A stretch of 64,000 nucleotides of DNA, taken from contig JALFJQ010000007.1 in assembly GCA_022775085.1 (NCBI GenBank), positions 18,249 through 82,248 on the forward strand, given 5' to 3'. Positions 1-7,447 of the stretch are shown piece after piece (position 1 is the first letter of the stretch; each line of letters starts with the position of its first letter). This stretch comes from Clostridiales bacterium (GTDB lineage Bacteria; Bacillota; Clostridia; Oscillospirales; Oscillospiraceae). The notes below the pieces were generated by a model that was not told where the DNA came from, searched no databases, and worked only from the letters and a program-made list of their open reading frames with translations. The translations under genes were made by a program, and so were the position numbers.

Positions 1-34
1 AGAAGAACAGGGAGCCGGGGGGGTCAGCTGTGGT

Positions 35-427
35 CTATTCCCCCTCGCTGCCGGAGACGGTCTCCCCTGTCCAGCTGAGAATCCCGCCGAATTCCACGAT
101 ATTGGTGTAGCCCGCGTCCGCCAGCTTTTGGGCGGCCTGCTTGCTGCGGTTGCCGCTGCGGCAGTAGACCAGAATCAGTTGGTCTTTGCGGGGGAGGGCG
201 GAGAGCTCTCCGGAACCGATGCTCTCATTGGGGACGCACACCGCACCGGGGATATGGCCCTGCTCGTATTCCTCCCGGGTTCGGACATCCAGAATAAGAT
301 AATCCGATTCGGAAGCCATCATGGCGGCAGCCTCGTCGGAACTGACCTGGCGGTAGGTGGGAGCATCTTCAGCCCCGCAGCCGGTGAGCAGCAGAAGCAC
401 CGCAAAAATAGTAAGCAGCAGTTTCAT
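35..427 (-). CDS. Rhodanese-domain lipoprotein
   Basis: A 130-residue protein with a type II signal peptide: a hydrophobic core followed by the lipobox LLTGC, so it is probably anchored to the outer face of the membrane. The rest is a single rhodanese domain with the active-site loop CRSGNRSKQA, whose cysteine can carry a persulfide, and the usual opening LILDVRTREEYEQGHIPGA. Single-domain rhodaneses move sulfur or sense thiols; the substrate cannot be read from sequence. It begins 21 bp after the SDR gene with its own GGAGGT site, so the two probably share a transcript. Confidence 0.9.
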   Translation of the reverse strand: MKLLLTIFAVLLLLTGCGAEDAPTYRQVSSDEAAAMMASESDYLILDVRTREEYEQGHIPGAVCVPNESIGSGELSALPRKDQLILVYCRSGNRSKQAAQKLADAGYTNIVEFGGILSWTGETVSGSEGE

Positions 428-447
428 AGTAGTTACCTCCGATGATT

Positions 448-1152
448 TTATGGGTTCAGCGACCAGCCGTGATCGCCATGGTAGATCATGAGCCGGGTCT
501 GTCCGCCGTCGATGCAGATATTCTCGCCGGTCAGGAAGCCGGCCTTATCCGAGGCGAGAAACAGCGCCATATTCGCGATGTCCATGGGGTTGCCCACTCG
601 TCCGGCCGGCTGCTGAACAGCATCCGGGCCTTGGTAGACAGTATAGGCGGTGTCGATCCAGCCGGGGGAGATGGAGTTTACCCGGACCCGCCCGGCGAAA
701 GAGACTGCCAGCGCATGGGTCAGGGCCGCAATGCCGCCTTTGGCGGCGGTGTAGCTCTCAGTCTGGGGCTGACTCATGCGGTCCCGGGAGGAGGAAATGT
801 TGAGAATGCTGCTGCCCGGAGTGAAATAGGGAGCGAAGAGCTTGGCAAGATAGAAGGCGGCGGTGACACCAATGGACAGTGACCGCTGAAATTGCTCATA
901 GGTGCATTCGTCGATACCCAGAAACAGGGGTGGTGCGTTGTTTACCAGCACATCCACCCGGCCATAGCGGCGGATGACCTGTCCGGCAAAGTCCTCCAAT
1001 GTGGCTTTGTCCCCAATATCGCCCACATAGTGGGGCCCTTCGGCACAGTCGATGACGCAGACATGAGCGCCCTCTTTCTCAAATTCCTGGGCAATGCACC
1101 TGCCGATGCCGCCGGCACCGCCGGTGATGACGACGACTTTATCGTGAAACAT
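448..1152 (-). CDS. SDR family NAD(P)-dependent oxidoreductase
   Basis: A 234-residue short-chain dehydrogenase/reductase. The N-terminus has the Rossmann motif TGGAGGIGR, the middle has NNAPP at the usual NNAG position, and the active site shows the Ser of NISSS and the YTAAK Tyr/Lys pair. The C-terminus ends in the typical FLTGENICIDGGQ followed by a short tail. The length is normal for a classical SDR. The substrate is unknown; it resembles FabG-like 3-oxoacyl reductases but sits far from the FAS operon start and on the other strand. It is first in a two-gene operon with the rhodanese lipoprotein. Confidence 0.9.
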   Translation of the reverse strand: MFHDKVVVITGGAGGIGRCIAQEFEKEGAHVCVIDCAEGPHYVGDIGDKATLEDFAGQVIRRYGRVDVLVNNAPPLFLGIDECTYEQFQRSLSIGVTAAFYLAKLFAPYFTPGSSILNISSSRDRMSQPQTESYTAAKGGIAALTHALAVSFAGRVRVNSISPGWIDTAYTVYQGPDAVQQPAGRVGNPMDIANMALFLASDKAGFLTGENICIDGGQTRLMIYHGDHGWSLNP

Positions 1153-1179
1153 GGCAATGCTCCTTTCGTGTTTTTCTCC

Positions 1180-1208
1180 ATGATACCACTTTCAGGTTAG
1201 GAATGCAA
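1180..1208 (-). promoter_or_regulatory. Sigma-A promoter for the SDR-rhodanese pair
   Basis: Minus-strand TTGCAT, a 17-bp spacer and TATCAT. It lies about 30 bp upstream of the SDR start and inside the last codons of the small gene at 1192-1395. Confidence 0.55.
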
Positions 1209-1395
1209 ATAAAATCCCCGGAATCGGATCGTGCTGCTCACGTCTCCAATTCCGGGCTTTGCTGCGGTTATAGGCTTTGCTGCTTTCGGGCTTCCGGGTG
1301 ACGGGATTGATCGGCCCCCAGGAACCTCTGCGCTGGCTGTCCAGTCTGCGCTTTTCCTTTTTGGAAAGCTTTTCATAAGGGATATATTTTTCCAC
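1192..1395 (-). CDS. Small basic conserved protein of unknown function
   Basis: A 67-residue, very basic protein beginning MEKYIPYEKLSKKEKRRLD, followed by GSWGPINPVTRKPESSKAY. I recognise this as a small conserved hypothetical protein of Clostridia, with no assigned role. The start is GTG at 1395, preceded by an AAAAGGAGGAAT ribosome site. The overlapping frame from 1397 (66 aa) is not in phase with these conserved residues. Its strong positive charge and short length suggest nucleic-acid or ribosome association, but that is only inference. Confidence 0.8.
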   Translation of the reverse strand: MEKYIPYEKLSKKEKRRLDSQRRGSWGPINPVTRKPESSKAYNRSKARNWRREQHDPIPGILFAFLT

Positions 1396-1456
1396 AATCG
1401 ATTCCTCCTTTTGGTTGCATTCTATCAGAAAACGGCAGGTGGGTCAAATAAAGGCA

Positions 1457-1484
1457 TTGTAAATTTGCGTTTCCGTGATATAAT
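1457..1484 (+). promoter_or_regulatory. Sigma-A promoter for the Nudix gene
   Basis: TTGTAA, a 16-bp spacer and TATAAT, about 30 bp upstream of the chosen Nudix ATG. This argues against the longer ORF-track start at 1231. Confidence 0.7.
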
Positions 1485-1515
1485 CAGGGAAAATGCCGGA
1501 AAGGTCGTGTTTTTG

Positions 1516-2064
1516 ATGGAATTACTGGACGTGGTGGACGAAAACGGACTGCCCACAGGGGCGGTGGTGCCCCGGGAGAAGGCCCACGCCGAGGGCATCC
1601 GTCACAGGACGTCTCATGTGTGGCTGGTGCGTATGCGGGCGGGAAAGCTGGAAATTCTTCTTCAGAAGCGGTGCTGGACCAAGGACTCCTGGCCGGGCTG
1701 CTATGATATTTCCAGCGCGGGACATATCCCGGCAGGCGTGGATTTCATCCCTTCGGCCCTCCGGGAGCTGCGGGAGGAACTGGGAGTGGAGGCAGGGCCG
1801 GAGGAGCTGATCTTCTGCGGAGACCGGCAGATCTGCTCCGACAGCGTTTTCTACGGACGCCCTTTCCGGGACCGGCAGTATTCCCGGGTGTTTGCTCTGT
1901 GGCGGGATCAGGCGGAAGGGGAATTCCAGATTCAAAAGGAGGAAATCGACTCGGTGCGCTGGATGGAGCTGGAAGCCTGTCTGAAGGCAGTGAGGCAGAA
2001 TGCCATTGCTCACTGCATCTATCCGGAGGAACTGGAAATGGTCAGAGCCGCCCTGATGAAATAA
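1516..2064 (+). CDS. Nudix hydrolase domain protein (IPP-isomerase-like branch)
   Basis: The ORF track extends to 1231, but the promoter and the usual N-terminus (MELLDVVDENGLPTG) support the ATG at 1516, giving 182 aa. The opening and the QKRCWTKDSWPGCYDISSAGH block are typical of Nudix proteins related to isopentenyl-diphosphate isomerase/YfcD. The Nudix box GHIPAGVDFIPSALRELREE fits the consensus spacing, but the first conserved Glu (GX5E) is Val, while REXXEEXG is kept. The metal-binding glutamates of the REXXEE helix therefore remain. The substrate is unknown. A GTG at 1507 is a possible alternative start. Confidence 0.85.
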   Translation: MELLDVVDENGLPTGAVVPREKAHAEGIRHRTSHVWLVRMRAGKLEILLQKRCWTKDSWPGCYDISSAGHIPAGVDFIPSALRELREELGVEAGPEELIFCGDRQICSDSVFYGRPFRDRQYSRVFALWRDQAEGEFQIQKEEIDSVRWMELEACLKAVRQNAIAHCIYPEELEMVRAALMK

Positions 2065-2072
2065 AGAAATAA

Positions 2073-2110
2073 CCCCCGATCATCTGACGAATCTCTTCGC
2101 TGATCGGGGG
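2073..2110. terminator. Bidirectional terminator hairpin
   Basis: CCCCCGATCA pairs perfectly with TGATCGGGGG around an 18-nt loop. It is flanked by A/T-rich runs on both sides, so it can end the Nudix transcript and also the minus-strand transcript from 2208-2236. Confidence 0.75.
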
Positions 2111-2201
2111 CTATTTCATTTCACAGGTGGGTTCCATCGGTGGTTAACCTCGCTTTCTATGATTTGAGGATTCCTTAGTACATTGGACTCACTCCTTTTG
2201 T
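2073..2201 (-). ncRNA. Candidate small RNA, or leader with a two-codon ORF
   Basis: A good minus-strand promoter and the strong hairpin at 2073-2110 define a transcript of about 130 nt that contains no real protein gene. Near its 5' end is a strong ribosome-site-like AAAAGGAGTGAG, then ATG TAC TAA (Met-Tyr-stop). Further along, GGTT/AACC and CC/GG segments can form an internal hairpin before the terminator. I do not recognise the family. Alternatives are a chance promoter-terminator pair or a known small RNA that I fail to identify. Confidence 0.4.
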
Positions 2202-2207
2202 GCCTTT

Positions 2208-2236
2208 ATCATACCGCGGTTTTTGTGGTTTTGCAA
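2208..2236 (-). promoter_or_regulatory. Sigma-A promoter of the candidate small RNA
   Basis: On the minus strand, TTGCAA, a 17-bp spacer and TATGAT. No coding gene lies downstream before the terminator at 2073-2110. Confidence 0.6.
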
Positions 2237-2285
2237 GATGGAATCGTGCATAAGAATCCGGACAAAAAGTTGGGAAAAATGAGAA

Positions 2286-2314
2286 TAGACATTTTCGGCA
2301 AGGGGCAGTATAAT
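2286..2314 (+). promoter_or_regulatory. Sigma-A promoter of the fatty acid synthesis operon
   Basis: TAGACA, a 17-bp spacer and a perfect TATAAT. The predicted start near 2321 leaves a leader of about 165 nt before acpP. No FapR-type or FabT-type palindrome was seen over the promoter. Confidence 0.7.
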
Positions 2315-2341
2315 AAAAATGTTGGGGAAAAATGAAAAAGG

Positions 2342-2378
2342 AAATCCACGCCGGGTAAGAAACCGGCGTGGATTTTTT
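2342..2378 (+). terminator. Intrinsic-terminator-like hairpin in the FAS leader (possible attenuator)
   Basis: A 13-bp perfect stem (AAATCCACGCCGG with CCGGCGTGGATTT, 8-nt loop) runs into a T tract about 20 nt after the predicted transcription start. It stands between the promoter at 2286-2314 and acpP, so it should stop transcription unless it is overcome. Confidence 0.7.
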
Positions 2379-2382
2379 GCGT

Positions 2383-2411
2383 TGGAACGCTTCTGGAACG
2401 CTTTTGGAGCG
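2383..2411 (+). repeat. Eleven-bp-phased direct repeats in the FAS leader
   Basis: TGGAACGCTT occurs at 2383 and 2394, followed by the related TGGAGCG at 2405 or 2406. The period is about one helical turn. The repeats lie between the leader hairpin and acpP and could be a protein or RNA regulatory site. No function is known. Confidence 0.4.
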
Positions 2412-2486
2412 GGAACGGAACCGGGGGAGCGTAAGATAAGGGGCGTAAGCGGCAAAGTCCGCAGATTTGATTTGGAGGTTACTATT

Positions 2487-2708
2487 ATGTATTTTGAAGC
2501 GATTGCGAAGATTATTGCCGAGCGTACCGGCTGTGACGTTTCCGCTGTAAAGCCCGAGAGCACCTTTACCGAGTTGGGCATCGACTCCCTGGACACCGTG
2601 GAGCTGCTGATGAATCTGGAGGACGAGCTGGGCATCGAGATCGAGCTGGAGCAGCCCGTAGCCACCGTGGACGATCTGGACAAGTTCATCCAGAGCAAGC
2701 AGGGGTAA
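2487..2708 (+). CDS. acpP: Acyl carrier protein
   Basis: A 73-residue acidic four-helix acyl carrier protein. The phosphopantetheine attachment serine is Ser34 in the GIDSLDTVE motif. It carries the growing chain for all downstream Fab enzymes. The start is the ATG at 2487, preceded by TTTGGAGG; the ORF track's extension to 2319 only reads through the leader. It is the first gene of the operon, 4 bp from fabK. Confidence 0.97.
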   Translation: MYFEAIAKIIAERTGCDVSAVKPESTFTELGIDSLDTVELLMNLEDELGIEIELEQPVATVDDLDKFIQSKQG

Positions 2709-2712
2709 GGCT

Positions 2713-3657
2713 ATGGTAAAGTCTGCGATTTGTGAACTGCTGGGCATTCGCTACCCCGTGTTTCAGGGGGGCATGGCATGGATCGCCGACGGCACGCTGG
2801 CCGCTGCCGTTTCTAACGGCGGCGGCCTTGGCATTATCGCGGCAGGCAGCGCCCCCGGCACCTACGTCCGGGAGCAGATCCGCATTGCGCGAGCCAAAAC
2901 AGCCTGCCCCATCGGCGTGAACATCATGCTCATGAGCCCCTTTGTCGACGAGGTTGCGCAGGTGGTGGTGGAAGAAAAAGTCGAAGTCATCACCACCGGC
3001 GCGGGCAACCCTTCGGGGTATATGAAGGCATGGAAAGAGGCGGGCATCAAGGTCATTCCCGTGGTGGCTTCCGTTGCCATGGCCAAGCTCATGACCCGGT
3101 TGGGAGCTTCCGCTCTCATTGCCGAGGGCGGTGAAAGCGGCGGCCATGTGGGCGAGCTGACCACCATGGTGCTGGTGCCCCAGGTCTGTGACGCTACCAA
3201 TCTGCCTGTCCTGGCTGCCGGCGGTATCGCCGACGGACGGGGCATGGCGGCGGCCCTCATGCTGGGCGCTTGCGGCGTGCAGATGGGCACCCGGTTCCTC
3301 AGTGCCTATGAGTGCACCATTCACCCATCCTATAAGGAGCGGATTTTGAAAGCCACCGACCTGTGCACCATGGTCACCGGCAAGCGGCTGGGCCACCCGG
3401 TGCGCTCCCTGCGCACCCCCTTCGCCAGAGCCTATGCAAAGGCCGAGTACGGCGGAATGCCGGACGAGGAGCTGGAAGCCCTTGGCGCCGGGAAGCTGCG
3501 CATGGCGGTGCAGGAGGGCGACGCGGGAAACGGCTGCTTCCTGTCCGGCCAGATCGCCGCTATGGTGAACAAGGAACAGCCCGCTGCCGACATCGTCCGG
3601 GAGGTCGTGGAGGAAGCGGAGGTCATTCTGCGGAGGGCAAATACATGGGTCGAATAG
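2713..3657 (+). CDS. fabK: Enoyl-ACP reductase II (FMN-dependent)
   Basis: A 314-residue TIM-barrel flavoprotein of the FabK/nitronate monooxygenase superfamily. It begins ICELLGIRYPVFQGGMAWIA and contains AEGGESGGHVGE and VLAAGGIADGRGMAAAL, which contribute to FMN and phosphate binding. In this context it performs the last reduction of each elongation cycle. It is the only enoyl reductase here, replacing FabI. Nitronate monooxygenase activity cannot be excluded from fold alone, but the operon position makes FabK clear. Confidence 0.95.
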   Translation: MVKSAICELLGIRYPVFQGGMAWIADGTLAAAVSNGGGLGIIAAGSAPGTYVREQIRIARAKTACPIGVNIMLMSPFVDEVAQVVVEEKVEVITTGAGNPSGYMKAWKEAGIKVIPVVASVAMAKLMTRLGASALIAEGGESGGHVGELTTMVLVPQVCDATNLPVLAAGGIADGRGMAAALMLGACGVQMGTRFLSAYECTIHPSYKERILKATDLCTMVTGKRLGHPVRSLRTPFARAYAKAEYGGMPDEELEALGAGKLRMAVQEGDAGNGCFLSGQIAAMVNKEQPAADIVREVVEEAEVILRRANTWVE

Positions 3658-4541
3658 CCTTCGTCTTTTCCGGGCAGGGGGATCAGTACCCCGGCATGGG
3701 GAAGGAGCTCTATGAAGCCTACCCCGCGGCAGGGCGGGTATTTGACCTGTGCGACCAAATCCGTCCCGGCACCTCCAATCAGTGCTTTTCCGGCACGGCG
3801 GAGGAATTGAAAGAGACTGCCAACACCCAGCCCTGCCTGTTCGCCATGGAGTTGGCGGCGGCGGAGGTGCTGCGGGGAAAAGGCATCGTCCCCGATGCCG
3901 TGGCGGGCTTCTCCTTGGGAGAGGTGACGGCGGCAGCTTTTGCGGGGCTGTTCGATTACGCCACCGGCTTTTCTTTGGTCTGCCGCCGGGGACAGCTCAT
4001 GCAGCAGGCGGCAGAAAAGCAGGACACTGCCATGGCGGCAGTGGTGAAGCTGCCCGCCGAGACCGTGGAGGCCCTCTGCGCAAACCATCGGGAACTGTAT
4101 CCCGTGAACTACAACTGCCCCGGGCAGATTTCCGTATCCGGCCTGTCCTCAGAAATGACAGCCTTTTCCGCCGAGGTCAAGGCGGCAGGGGGCCGGGCCA
4201 TTCCGCTGAAGGTCAGAGGTGCTTTCCACAGCCCCTTCATGGCGGAAGCTGCGGAAGCCTTTTCCGTGGATTTGGCAAAAACCCAGATGAAACCCCCAGC
4301 AATTTCCCTGTATTCTGACGTAACGGCGGAAGAATACGGTGAAAACCCTGCCGAACTTCTGTCGAAACAGATCGCCAGCCCCGTGCGCTGGGAGCAGCTG
4401 ATCCGCAATCTCATTTCCGCCGGGGTGGACACCTTTATCGAAATCGGGCCGGGAAAGACCCTGACCAACCTGATTGCCAAAATTGCCCCGGCGGCGAAGG
4501 CTGTGCCCTATACCGCCTGTTTGGAGGGAAACCAATGTTAA
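3645..4541 (+). CDS. fabD: Malonyl-CoA:ACP transacylase
   Basis: A 298-residue acyltransferase. The ORF track starts at 3363, but the correct start is the ATG at 3645 (MGRIAFVFSGQGDQYPGMG), overlapping the end of fabK by 13 bp. The nucleophile serine is in GFSLGE, the catalytic histidine is in GAFHSPFM, and the C-terminus has IEIGPGKTL. It moves malonyl groups from CoA to AcpP. The overlap suggests translational coupling with fabK. Confidence 0.96.
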   Translation: MGRIAFVFSGQGDQYPGMGKELYEAYPAAGRVFDLCDQIRPGTSNQCFSGTAEELKETANTQPCLFAMELAAAEVLRGKGIVPDAVAGFSLGEVTAAAFAGLFDYATGFSLVCRRGQLMQQAAEKQDTAMAAVVKLPAETVEALCANHRELYPVNYNCPGQISVSGLSSEMTAFSAEVKAAGGRAIPLKVRGAFHSPFMAEAAEAFSVDLAKTQMKPPAISLYSDVTAEEYGENPAELLSKQIASPVRWEQLIRNLISAGVDTFIEIGPGKTLTNLIAKIAPAAKAVPYTACLEGNQC

Positions 4542-5260
4542 GTGGAAAAACGGCCCTGATTACCGGCGGCTCCCGGGGCATCGGCGCGGCTATCGCCCGG
4601 AAGTTTGCTTCCATGGGTGCAAATATCGCAGTCATTTACGCCGGAAATCAGGAAGCGGCCCAAAATGTCTGCGCCCAGTGCGAAGGTTTCGGCGTGAAAG
4701 CCGCCGCTTACCAGTGCAATGTGGCGGATTTTGAGGAAGTCAAGGCCACCGTTGCCGCTGTGCGCAAGGACTTTGGCTCCATTGAGATTCTCGTCAACAG
4801 CGCGGGCATTACCAAGGACGGCCTTGTCCCCATGATGAGCGAGGCGGCCTTTGATGCGGTGCTGAGCACCAACCTGAAAGGCACCTTTAACATGATCCGC
4901 CACGTCAGCGGCCTTATGCTCCGGGCGAAAGCGGGCTGCATCATCAACCTAGCTTCTGTGTCCGGTCTCATGGGCAACGCGGGCCAGTGCAACTACGCCG
5001 CCTCCAAGGCGGGGGTGGTGGGCCTGACAAAATCCGTTGCCAAAGAACTGGCCCCCAAGGGCATCCGCTGCAACGCCATTGCCCCCGGCTTCATCCGCAC
5101 GGATATGACCGCAAGTCAGGCGGACAACCCCATGCTTGCCATGATTCCGCTGGGGAGAATGGGCGAAGCGGAGGAGGTCGCGGAGGCGGCGGCCTATCTT
5201 GCAGAAGCGAATTATGTCACCGGCGAAGTCCTCCGGGTAGACGGCGGCATCGCCATGTAG
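4535..5260 (+). CDS. fabG: 3-oxoacyl-ACP reductase
   Basis: A 241-residue SDR enzyme with TGGSRGIG for NADPH, the NSAGI motif, a serine in INLASVSG, and YAASK at the active site. It reduces 3-oxoacyl-ACP. It overlaps fabD by 7 bp. The C-terminus ends TGEVLRVDGGIAM, as in FabG proteins. After it comes about 108 bp of spacer before fabF, the longest gap inside the operon. Confidence 0.96.
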   Translation: MLSGKTALITGGSRGIGAAIARKFASMGANIAVIYAGNQEAAQNVCAQCEGFGVKAAAYQCNVADFEEVKATVAAVRKDFGSIEILVNSAGITKDGLVPMMSEAAFDAVLSTNLKGTFNMIRHVSGLMLRAKAGCIINLASVSGLMGNAGQCNYAASKAGVVGLTKSVAKELAPKGIRCNAIAPGFIRTDMTASQADNPMLAMIPLGRMGEAEEVAEAAAYLAEANYVTGEVLRVDGGIAM

Positions 5261-5368
5261 GCGGCAGGGCCGCCAGCCAATGCGTTACGAACGCTGTGGA
5301 AAGTCATTACACCATTGGGTCTGCTCGATTCGATACATTCTGCAAAAGGAAACATTAAGGAGTCTGAA

Positions 5369-6607
5369 ATGAACGAATACAGGAGAGTAGTCGTCACCGG
5401 CATGGGCATTGTCAGCCCCGTCGGCAGCGATATGAAAACGGCGTGGGATAATCTGGTGTCCGGCTTCAACGGCATTGGCCCCATCACCTATTTTGATACC
5501 ACCAATTATAAAGCCAAGCTGGGGGCGCAAGTGAAGGACTTTGACCCCCTTGCCTATATGGAAAAAAGCGAGACTCTGCGCTCTGACCGGTTTGCCCAGT
5601 ATGCCATGGGCGCGGCGGTGCAGGCTGTGGAGGAAAGCGGCGTTGTGGGCACGGTGGCCCCCGAGCGCATGGCGGTGTACTTTGGCTCCGGCATCGGCGG
5701 CCTGAACACCGTGACCACCGAGATCGGCAAGCTGGAAAGCCGGGGTCCCCACCGGGTGTCCTCCCTGTGCGTGCCCATGATGATCGCCAATATGGCGGCG
5801 GGCATGATCGCCATTCGCTACAACTGTCAGGGCCCAGCTCTGCCTGCCGTCACCGCCTGCGCCTCCGGCTCCAACGCCATCGGCGAGGCTCTGCGGCTGA
5901 TCCGCCACGGCTATGCCGACGCTGTCATCACCGGCGGCGCGGAGGCCTCCATCGTACCCGTGGGCATTGCGGGCTTTATCAACATGAAAGCTCTGTCCAC
6001 GGCGGAAGACCCTAACGCCGCTTCCCTGCCCTTTGATGCCCGCCGGGGCGGCTTCGTCATCGGCGAGGGTGCCGGTGCGCTGGTGCTGGAAGAATATGAG
6101 CACGCCAAGGCCCGGGGCGCGAAAATCTACGGTGAGGTCTGCGGCTACGGCTCCACCTGTGACGCCTACCACATCACTGCCCCCCACCCGGAGGCCGAAG
6201 GCGGTGCGAGAGCCATGGTGCAGGCGCTGACGGAAGCAGGCTATCGTGATGGAGAATCGGTCTACGTCAACGCCCATGGCACCGGCACCCCTCTGAACGA
6301 CGCGGGCGAAACCCTCGCCATCAAGAAGGCACTGGGTGAGGACGCTGCCTACAAGGCCCTGGTCAGTTCCACCAAGTCCATGACCGGCCATATGCTGGGC
6401 GCAGCGGGCGCGGTAGAGGCCATTGTCTGCCTGAAGGTTTTGAAAACAGGCACCGTGCCTCCCACAATCAACCTGCTGGAAAAAGATCCCAAGTGCGACC
6501 TGAACTATGTGCCCAATCAGGCGGTGCGGGCAAGTGTTGACCTGTGCCTGTCCAACTCTCTGGGCTTCGGCGGGCACAACGCCTGTCTGGCCTTCCGGAA
6601 GGTGTAA
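5369..6607 (+). CDS. fabF: Beta-ketoacyl-ACP synthase II
   Basis: A 412-residue condensing enzyme starting at the ATG at 5369 (MNEYRRVVVTGMGIVSP) with TAAGGAG upstream; the track start at 5315 is unsupported. The catalytic triad is visible: Cys in TACASGSNAIGEA, His in NAHGTGTPLND and His in SMTGHMLGAAGA. It extends malonyl-ACP onto acyl-ACP. It is the only ketoacyl synthase in the cluster; the initiating enzyme FabH is absent from this window. Confidence 0.96.
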   Translation: MNEYRRVVVTGMGIVSPVGSDMKTAWDNLVSGFNGIGPITYFDTTNYKAKLGAQVKDFDPLAYMEKSETLRSDRFAQYAMGAAVQAVEESGVVGTVAPERMAVYFGSGIGGLNTVTTEIGKLESRGPHRVSSLCVPMMIANMAAGMIAIRYNCQGPALPAVTACASGSNAIGEALRLIRHGYADAVITGGAEASIVPVGIAGFINMKALSTAEDPNAASLPFDARRGGFVIGEGAGALVLEEYEHAKARGAKIYGEVCGYGSTCDAYHITAPHPEAEGGARAMVQALTEAGYRDGESVYVNAHGTGTPLNDAGETLAIKKALGEDAAYKALVSSTKSMTGHMLGAAGAVEAIVCLKVLKTGTVPPTINLLEKDPKCDLNYVPNQAVRASVDLCLSNSLGFGGHNACLAFRKV

Positions 6608-6610
6608 GCC

Positions 6611-7024
6611 ATGAAAGAATCCGATATTCGCAAATATGCCCAGCTCATGAAGGAGCTGGAACTGACGGGCCTGGAGATTACCGAAAACGATCAGGTGGTG
6701 CGGCTGGAGCGCAATGTCGCTGTTCCCGTCGCCCCCACTGTGCCGGTGGAAGCGGTCCCCACCCCCGTACAGCAGGAACCCGCTGACGGTATCAGCGTTA
6801 CTTCTCCCATGGTGGGCCTGTTTTACGCCGCCCCGGCGGAAAACGCCGAACCCTACGTTACTCTGGGCGACCAGGTGAAAAAGGGCCAGACCCTGTGTAT
6901 CGTGGAGGCCATGAAGCTGATGAATGAGATCACCGCCGAGTGTGATGGGGTGATCGAAAAGATCTGTGTCGCCAACGGACAGATGGTGGAATACGGCACG
7001 GAGCTGTTCCGCATCCGGAGGTAA
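6611..7024 (+). CDS. accB: Biotin carboxyl carrier protein of acetyl-CoA carboxylase
   Basis: 137 residues. A helical N-terminus (MKESDIRKYAQLMKELELTG) and a Pro/Val-rich linker precede the biotinyl domain. The biotin lysine is in the canonical EAMKLMNE. It shuttles CO2 between AccC and the AccD/AccA carboxyltransferase, all encoded downstream. It lies 3 bp after fabF. Confidence 0.97.
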   Translation: MKESDIRKYAQLMKELELTGLEITENDQVVRLERNVAVPVAPTVPVEAVPTPVQQEPADGISVTSPMVGLFYAAPAENAEPYVTLGDQVKKGQTLCIVEAMKLMNEITAECDGVIEKICVANGQMVEYGTELFRIRR

Positions 7025-7027
7025 GCC

Positions 7028-7444
7028 ATGACAAAAGAAGAAATAATGCAGATTCTTCCCCACCGGGAGGATATGCTGCTGCTGGACGAGGTGTCCATGG
7101 ACGGGAGCGATGCTGTGGGGCATTACCGCGTCCGGGGAGACGAATTTTTCCTCCGGGGCCACTTCCCCGGAAACCCCATCGTTCCCGGGGTGATTCTGTG
7201 TGAAATTCTGGCTCAGTCTGCCTGCGTGCTTATGAAGGACGCCATGGCAGAGGGCAAGCTGCCGGTGTACACAGGACTGAACAATGTAAAATTCCGCTCC
7301 CCGGTACGCCCCGGGGACACCATCGAGACCCGCTGCCGCATTCGCCGGGCAAAGCACCCCTTCTATTTTGCGGAGGGCACCGTGTCCGTGGAGGGCAGGC
7401 TCTGCGTCAGCGCGGAATTCTCCTTCGCTATCATGGGAGTGTAA
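7028..7444 (+). CDS. fabZ: 3-hydroxyacyl-ACP dehydratase
   Basis: A 138-residue hot-dog fold dehydratase. The catalytic block GHFPGNPIVPGV has the active His, and ILCEILAQSACVL holds the conserved acidic helix. It also begins with the standard ILPHREDMLLLDEV. It dehydrates 3-hydroxyacyl-ACP before FabK. No FabA or FabN-like isomerase was seen nearby, so how unsaturated chains are made cannot be inferred here. It lies 3 bp after accB. Confidence 0.96.
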   Translation: MTKEEIMQILPHREDMLLLDEVSMDGSDAVGHYRVRGDEFFLRGHFPGNPIVPGVILCEILAQSACVLMKDAMAEGKLPVYTGLNNVKFRSPVRPGDTIETRCRIRRAKHPFYFAEGTVSVEGRLCVSAEFSFAIMGV

Positions 7445-7447
7445 CCT

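Noticed and set aside
1197-1397. Alternative 66-residue frame over the small basic protein
   Set aside because: It begins at TTG two bases upstream in another frame; the GTG frame at 1395 matches the conserved protein and has the better-placed ribosome site.
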